From: Anaerolineales bacterium UBA2029
GTDB taxonomy: Bacteria > Chloroflexota > Anaerolineae > Aggregatilineales > Aggregatilineaceae
Direction: 5' to 3'
Assembly (NCBI GenBank): GCA_002332795.1
Contig: DDBP01000101.1
Coordinates: 1-9,754, forward strand
DNA: 9,754 nt
The stretch's first letter is position 1, and each line of letters begins with the position of its first letter. Under the pieces are notes generated by a model. That model did no database searches, was not told the origin of the DNA, and saw only the letters and a program-made list of their open reading frames with translations. The translations under genes and the position numbers were made by a program. Below, one piece after another: positions 6,602-9,754 of the stretch.

Positions 6602-6647
6602 TTGTCTCCCAAGAGGTATCTGGCCTGCTTCCGCTGAACGGACCGCG

Positions 6648-7385
6648 CTAGCACCCGTCCGCCGATGGTGGGTCAACCTGCCGCGCTGGCGCGGTGATGG
6701 TGCCCATGAAGACTTCGGTGCTGGCTTTCACGCCCAGGTCGGTGATGTCCCATTCGAAATACCCGGCCAGGTGAATGACGACCAGCCGCGAGTCGGCTTC
6801 GCGGGCGCTGTAGCCGGTCAACACGATGCCCGCCTCCGACTTCTTCTTGCCGGGCTTGTCTTTGTCACTGCCGCCACCACCACCGCTACCGCCACCGTCG
6901 CCGCCACTGTCGGTGCTGGTGTAGCCGGTATCGAACTTGATGCCGAACATGCCGGTGGTCGGGTCGGCTTTGGTGGTGTGATCTACCCAGGGTTCGCTCG
7001 TCCAGATGATGTGCTTGGCGACTCCCGGCGGCAGGCCCAGCATCCAGTGACTGATGTCGTGCGCGCCGCCCGACGTAACCCTGTAGGCGATCTGCGTGGT
7101 GTCGGTCTCTTCGTCGTAGACATTCATGACCAGCTCGACGGTATGGCCGGACAGGTTGGCATAGACGGGGCCGGTCACCTCGTCAGCCTGGGTCACGGTG
7201 CACTCGACGCTGCCTGTGTACTCCAGCCCTTCGACAGTCTGCGTCAGACCATTGGTGATGAACTGCACCACTCCCGCGGCGGCGAGCATGATGATGATGC
7301 CCGCGGGGATGGTCACCCAGTACTCGGCCATTGCCTGGCCCCGTTGCCAGCGCAGCCACCGTCGTGTGAGTCTTCTGTGCTTCAT
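6648..7385 (-). CDS. Pilin/TadE-like surface protein, paralogue B
   Basis: This 245-aa protein aligns end to end with paralogue A. Residues 10-58 differ at only three positions (RWLRWQRGQAMAEYWVTIPA and onward). The same class III signal is present (Gly16|Gln17, Glu21 at +5, helix about 23-45), as are the VYDEET, VTSGG-HDIS-W-LGLPPGVAKHI and IHLAGYFEWDITDLGVKA blocks and the Cys62/Cys245 pair. The linker at about 157-183 is more Gly/Ser-rich here (SGGDGGGSGGGGGSDKDK) than in A and is flanked by the shared PGKKKS. The N-terminal basic leader and the last residues before the terminal Cys are the other divergent parts. GGAGG sits 8 nt before the ATG. The pair probably arose by tandem duplication. 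A surface filament or envelope role is inferred from the signal type only. Confidence 0.82.
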   Translation of the reverse strand: MKHRRLTRRWLRWQRGQAMAEYWVTIPAGIIIMLAAAGVVQFITNGLTQTVEGLEYTGSVECTVTQADEVTGPVYANLSGHTVELVMNVYDEETDTTQIAYRVTSGGAHDISHWMLGLPPGVAKHIIWTSEPWVDHTTKADPTTGMFGIKFDTGYTSTDSGGDGGGSGGGGGSDKDKPGKKKSEAGIVLTGYSAREADSRLVVIHLAGYFEWDITDLGVKASTEVFMGTITAPARQVDPPSADGC

Positions 7386-7393
7386 GGCTACCC

Positions 7394-7398
7394 CCTCC
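7394..7398 (-). promoter_or_regulatory. Shine-Dalgarno of paralogue B
   Basis: GGAGG on the minus strand, 8 nt before the ATG at 7385, supports this start codon. Confidence 0.7.
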
Positions 7399-7421
7399 GC
7401 TGAGAGATGATGCCGGATGAA

Positions 7422-7449
7422 CTTTTATGAAACCTCTACCCTTATTCAA
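7422..7449 (-). promoter_or_regulatory. Promoter candidate for paralogue B
   Basis: On the minus strand TTGAAT (7444-7449) and TAAAAG (7422-7427) are 16 nt apart. The predicted start of transcription lies about 30 nt before the ATG and leaves room for the GGAGG site. Box matches are moderate. Confidence 0.3.
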
Positions 7450-7689
7450 CCGCCAGGAGATTAAGATCGACTTGATGAATTGTTAGCGTTTTGTCAAGAT
7501 TTGGCCCCTTGTTTCGCCGCTGACCCCCCTGTTTCCCTGTGATGTCTGGCGTTTCTCGCGGAATCTGGGGCGGCGGGCCGGACAGGGAATTAATGAAATC
7601 TTCATGGAAGAGTGGCGGTGACCTGTTGGGGGTTGGCGCTGGCAGGGTGTGCGAGACTCTCCGGCGACCGGCGCGACGTTCTGGAAGTT

Positions 7690-7717
7690 CGCCGCGCGAT
7701 TGAGTACAATCGCGGCG
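7690..7717 (+). promoter_or_regulatory. Dyad overlapping a TACAAT -10 box
   Basis: CGCCGCGCGATTG (7690-7702) pairs with CAATCGCGGCG (7707-7717) over 11 bp with a 2-nt bulge and an AGTA loop. TACAAT (7705-7710) has the form of a -10 box and sits in the loop and right arm, about 50 nt before the kinase start codon. No good -35 box is found. It could be an operator over a promoter, or an mRNA leader hairpin. Confidence 0.35.
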
Positions 7718-7745
7718 CATTCTGGATTAATGGCCTGGCTGAAGC

Positions 7746-7751
7746 AAGGAG
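7746..7751 (+). promoter_or_regulatory. Shine-Dalgarno supporting a GTG start
   Basis: AAGGAG lies 8 nt before the GTG at 7760. The first codons then read MKIFVPGRVCLFGEH, matching a GHMP kinase N-terminus, so the GTG start is well supported. Confidence 0.8.
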
Positions 7752-7759
7752 CCTGAGCA

Positions 7760-9682
7760 GTGAAAATCTTTGTCCCTGGCCGCGTGTGTCTGTTCGGGGA
7801 GCATTCAGACTGGGCGGGCGGCTACCGGCGCATCAACGCCGAGATCGAGAAAGGCTACGCCCTGATCGCGGGCACCAACCAGGGCATCTACGCCAACGTG
7901 GAGCCACACCCCACCGCCCTGATCCTCACCAGCACCACCCCCGATGGAACCCGTCACGGCCCCTATGAAATCCCCATGGAACCCAAAGCGTTGCTCGAAG
8001 AAGCGCAGCGCGGCGGCTTCTGGAGCTACATTGCGGGCGTCGCCTATCAGATGCTCACCAACTATCACGTGCGCGGCCTGATCATTGACAACTACAAGAC
8101 CGATCTACCGGTCAAGAAGGGTCTGTCGTCCAGCGCGGCGATCTGTGTGTTGACCGCGCGCGCTTTCAACCGTGTTTACGATCTCAAGCTGACCACGCGC
8201 GGCGAGATGGAGATCGCCTATCAGGGCGAGATCACCACGCCGTCGCGCTGCGGGCGTATGGATCAGGGCTGTGCCTTCGGCAACCGCCCCGTGCTGATGA
8301 CCTTCGACGGCGAACGGCTGGACACCGAGGAGTTGCGGGCGGGCAGCGATCTTTATTTCGTGCTGGTAGACCTGCAGGCGCAGAAGGACACCATGGAAAT
8401 CCTGGCGCGCCTCAACCGTTCCTATCCCTTCGCCGACAACGAGATCGAAGAGGGCGTGCAAAAGCTGCTCGGCCCGATCAACAAACGCATCGTGCATCAG
8501 GCGGTCGAGGCGCTGAAGGCGGGCGACGCCGAAAAACTGGGCGCGCTGATGGTGGAAGCGCAGCAATTCTTCGACCGCTACGCCGCCCCTGCCTGTCCGG
8601 AGGAACTGACCGCGCCCGTGTTGCACCGCGTGTTGAACTACGAGCCGCTTCAGCCGCACATCTGGGGCGGCAAGGGAGTCGGCTCGCAGGGCGACGGCAC
8701 GGCGCAGTTCATCGCCCGCAGCGAGGCCGATCAGCAGGCGATCATCGAGATCATCGAGCGCGACCTGGGCATGCCCTGTCTCAAGCTGACGCTCACCCCT
8801 GGCCCGCAGGTGCGCAAGGCGGTGATCCCGGCGGCGGGCTTCGGCACGCGCCTGTTCCCGGCGTCCAAGGCGGCGAAGAAGGAACTGTTTCCCATCGTGG
8901 ATCGCGACGGCGTCGCCAAACCGGCCATCCTGCTGATCGTCGAGGAGGCGCTCAACGCGGGCATCGAGGAAATCATCATCATCGTGCAGCCCGATGACCT
9001 GCGCGAGTTCGAGTTCTTCTTCAAGCATCAGGTCTCCATCGAAAATTACAACAAGCTCCCCCGCCATTTCCAGGACTACTCGCGCTACCTGCTGGAGATC
9101 GGGCAGCGGGTCAGGTTCGTCGTGCAGCATACACAACAGGGATTTGGTCATGCTGTCTACACGGCCCGCGAAGCCGTGGGCGACGAGCCGTTCCTGCTCA
9201 TGCTGGGTGACCATCTCTACCGCTCCGAGACCGATCGCTCCTGCGCGCAGCAGATCATTGACGTGTTCAATCAGCGCGGCGTCAGCGTGCTCGGCCTGCG
9301 CCGGACGCCGGAAGATCAGATCGCCAACTTTGGCACGGCGACCGGCATCTGGGTCGAGGAAGGGTCGGTGCTCAGCATCACCGAGTTCTCCGAAAAGCCT
9401 ACGGTGGACTACGCCCGCGAGTGTCTGCGCGTGCCCGGCCTGCCGGAGGGCGAATACCTGACCGTCTTCGGGCAGTACGTGATCAAGCCGCAGATATTCG
9501 ACTACCTGGAAGAGCACATCGAGCACAATGTGCGCGAGCGCGGCGAGTTTCAGCTCACCTCGGCGCTGGATCGGCTGCGGCGAGAGGATGGTTTTCTGGG
9601 AGTGATCGTGCAGGGGCGGCGTTTCGACATCGGCATTCCTGAATACTACCTGGAGACACTGCGCACTTTTGGGGCAGACTGA
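7760..9682 (+). CDS. Bifunctional GHMP sugar kinase / GalU-like nucleotidyltransferase
   Basis: This 640-aa protein joins two enzymes in one frame. The N-terminal half (1 to about 346) is a galactokinase-like GHMP kinase: PGRVCLFGEHSDWAGG (6-21), the phosphate-binding PVKKGLSSSAA (117-127), GRMDQG with likely catalytic Asp168, and the late glycine motif GKGVGSQGDG (304-313). The C-terminal half (about 351-640) resembles UTP-glucose-1-phosphate uridylyltransferase: AVIPAAGFGTRLFPASKAAK (355-374), KKELFP (373-378), Asp484 in LGDH, SEKP (544-547) and Asp623 in RFDIG as probable second metal ligand. The linker is only a few residues. Expected chemistry is free sugar plus ATP to sugar-1-phosphate, then UTP (or dTTP) to nucleotide sugar plus pyrophosphate, feeding glycan synthesis. 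The known FKP fucose-salvage enzyme has the reverse order. The sugar cannot be read from sequence. The gene is divergent from the pilin-like pair. Confidence 0.88.
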   Translation: MKIFVPGRVCLFGEHSDWAGGYRRINAEIEKGYALIAGTNQGIYANVEPHPTALILTSTTPDGTRHGPYEIPMEPKALLEEAQRGGFWSYIAGVAYQMLTNYHVRGLIIDNYKTDLPVKKGLSSSAAICVLTARAFNRVYDLKLTTRGEMEIAYQGEITTPSRCGRMDQGCAFGNRPVLMTFDGERLDTEELRAGSDLYFVLVDLQAQKDTMEILARLNRSYPFADNEIEEGVQKLLGPINKRIVHQAVEALKAGDAEKLGALMVEAQQFFDRYAAPACPEELTAPVLHRVLNYEPLQPHIWGGKGVGSQGDGTAQFIARSEADQQAIIEIIERDLGMPCLKLTLTPGPQVRKAVIPAAGFGTRLFPASKAAKKELFPIVDRDGVAKPAILLIVEEALNAGIEEIIIIVQPDDLREFEFFFKHQVSIENYNKLPRHFQDYSRYLLEIGQRVRFVVQHTQQGFGHAVYTAREAVGDEPFLLMLGDHLYRSETDRSCAQQIIDVFNQRGVSVLGLRRTPEDQIANFGTATGIWVEEGSVLSITEFSEKPTVDYARECLRVPGLPEGEYLTVFGQYVIKPQIFDYLEEHIEHNVRERGEFQLTSALDRLRREDGFLGVIVQGRRFDIGIPEYYLETLRTFGAD

Positions 9683-9754
9683 GCAGTCCGTCTGCGACGA
9701 AGGTCTCAGGTTCAAGGGCGGACAACTATTGAACGCCTCTCGAACACTTAACTT
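9683..9754. other. Short 3' flank after the fused kinase gene
   Basis: Only 72 bases remain. Weak inverted repeats are visible (GCAGAC at 9674-9679 with GTCTGC at 9690-9695, the first arm overlapping the end of the gene; GTTCAA at 9710-9715 with TTGAAC at 9729-9734). Neither has a T-tract, so no terminator is called. Confidence 0.4.

Larger units (their letters stand above)
6317..6647. other. Gap between the two pilin-like genes
   Basis: I see no gene here. The stretch contains the terminator hairpin of paralogue B (6573-6601) and the Shine-Dalgarno of paralogue A (6325-6331). The portion at about 6380-6470 is distinctly AT-richer than the genes and is the likely promoter region of paralogue A on the minus strand, but I could not find a convincing -35/-10 pair. 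Confidence 0.5.
7386..7759. other. Divergent intergenic region: paralogue B and the fused kinase gene
   Basis: This gene-free stretch separates two divergently transcribed genes and should contain promoters for both. It holds a minus-strand promoter candidate (7422-7449), an isolated consensus TTGACA on the minus strand (7492-7497) without a good -10 partner, the AATTAATGAAATCTTCAT motif (7588-7605), and a hairpin overlapping a TACAAT box (7690-7717) before the kinase gene. Confidence 0.55.

Noticed and set aside
6860..6910. Repeated CCGCCACC-like units resembling a tandem repeat or small array
   Set aside because: They are in-frame Gly/Ser codons of the paralogue B linker, with no spacers or conserved repeat length, so this is neither a CRISPR array nor an independent element.
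6540..7403. Open frame on the plus strand across paralogue B
   Set aside because: Paralogue B has a ribosome site, signal sequence and a close paralogue supporting the minus strand; the plus frame has none of these.
8790..8830. Possible sequencing-error fusion of two adjacent genes
   Set aside because: The frame is continuous with no stop, the linker has normal codon use, and there is no ribosome site or suitably placed ATG/GTG before the AVIPAAG segment to suggest a separate galU gene.
8105..9715. Long open frame antisense to the fused kinase gene
   Set aside because: It is rich in Arg/His/Gln/Asp without domain motifs and arises because the GC-rich third positions of the real gene suppress stops on the other strand. 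The plus-strand frame has complete enzyme motifs and a good ribosome site.

Overview
The window is high-GC bacterial DNA whose genes use almost only G/C at third codon positions. It holds five protein-coding genes and four gene-poor stretches, and I see no RNA gene, CRISPR array or transposase. The Pro/Thr-rich surface-protein linker (TPTP type), the C39-like peptidase with TPRs and the palindromic intergenic repeats would fit a filamentous member of Chloroflexota (Anaerolineae-like). That placement is inference; no marker gene is present.

Layout. Positions 1-515 carry no convincing gene but contain a strong nested palindrome (110-206) and small leader hairpins. A membrane-anchored C39-like cysteine peptidase with C-terminal TPRs follows (516-2165, +). 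A terminator-like palindromic repeat separates it from murJ (2302-4053, +), the lipid II flippase, which carries an unusual 45-50 residue loop. A convergent junction with two stacked palindromes (4061-4189) ends murJ and faces an unrecognised minus-strand gene (4203-5240) for a membrane protein with an acidic cytoplasmic segment and an extracytoplasmic C-terminal domain.

Two tandem minus-strand paralogues follow (5597-6316 and 6648-7385). Their N-terminus looks like a type IV pilin/TadE class III signal (G|QAxAE), and it is followed by a conserved domain of about 190 residues ending in Cys. Each has its own strong Shine-Dalgarno and its own downstream hairpin. The last gene (7760-9682, +) fuses a galactokinase-like GHMP kinase to a GalU-like nucleotidyltransferase in one reading frame, which predicts two-step conversion of a free sugar to a nucleotide sugar.

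Taken together, most genes concern the cell surface: lipid II export, an exported cysteine peptidase, two pilin-like surface proteins and a nucleotide-sugar activator that could feed glycan synthesis. The genes are mostly separate transcription units, so this is a functional theme and not a demonstrated operon. The least familiar items are the pilin-like pair and the kinase-uridylyltransferase fusion.
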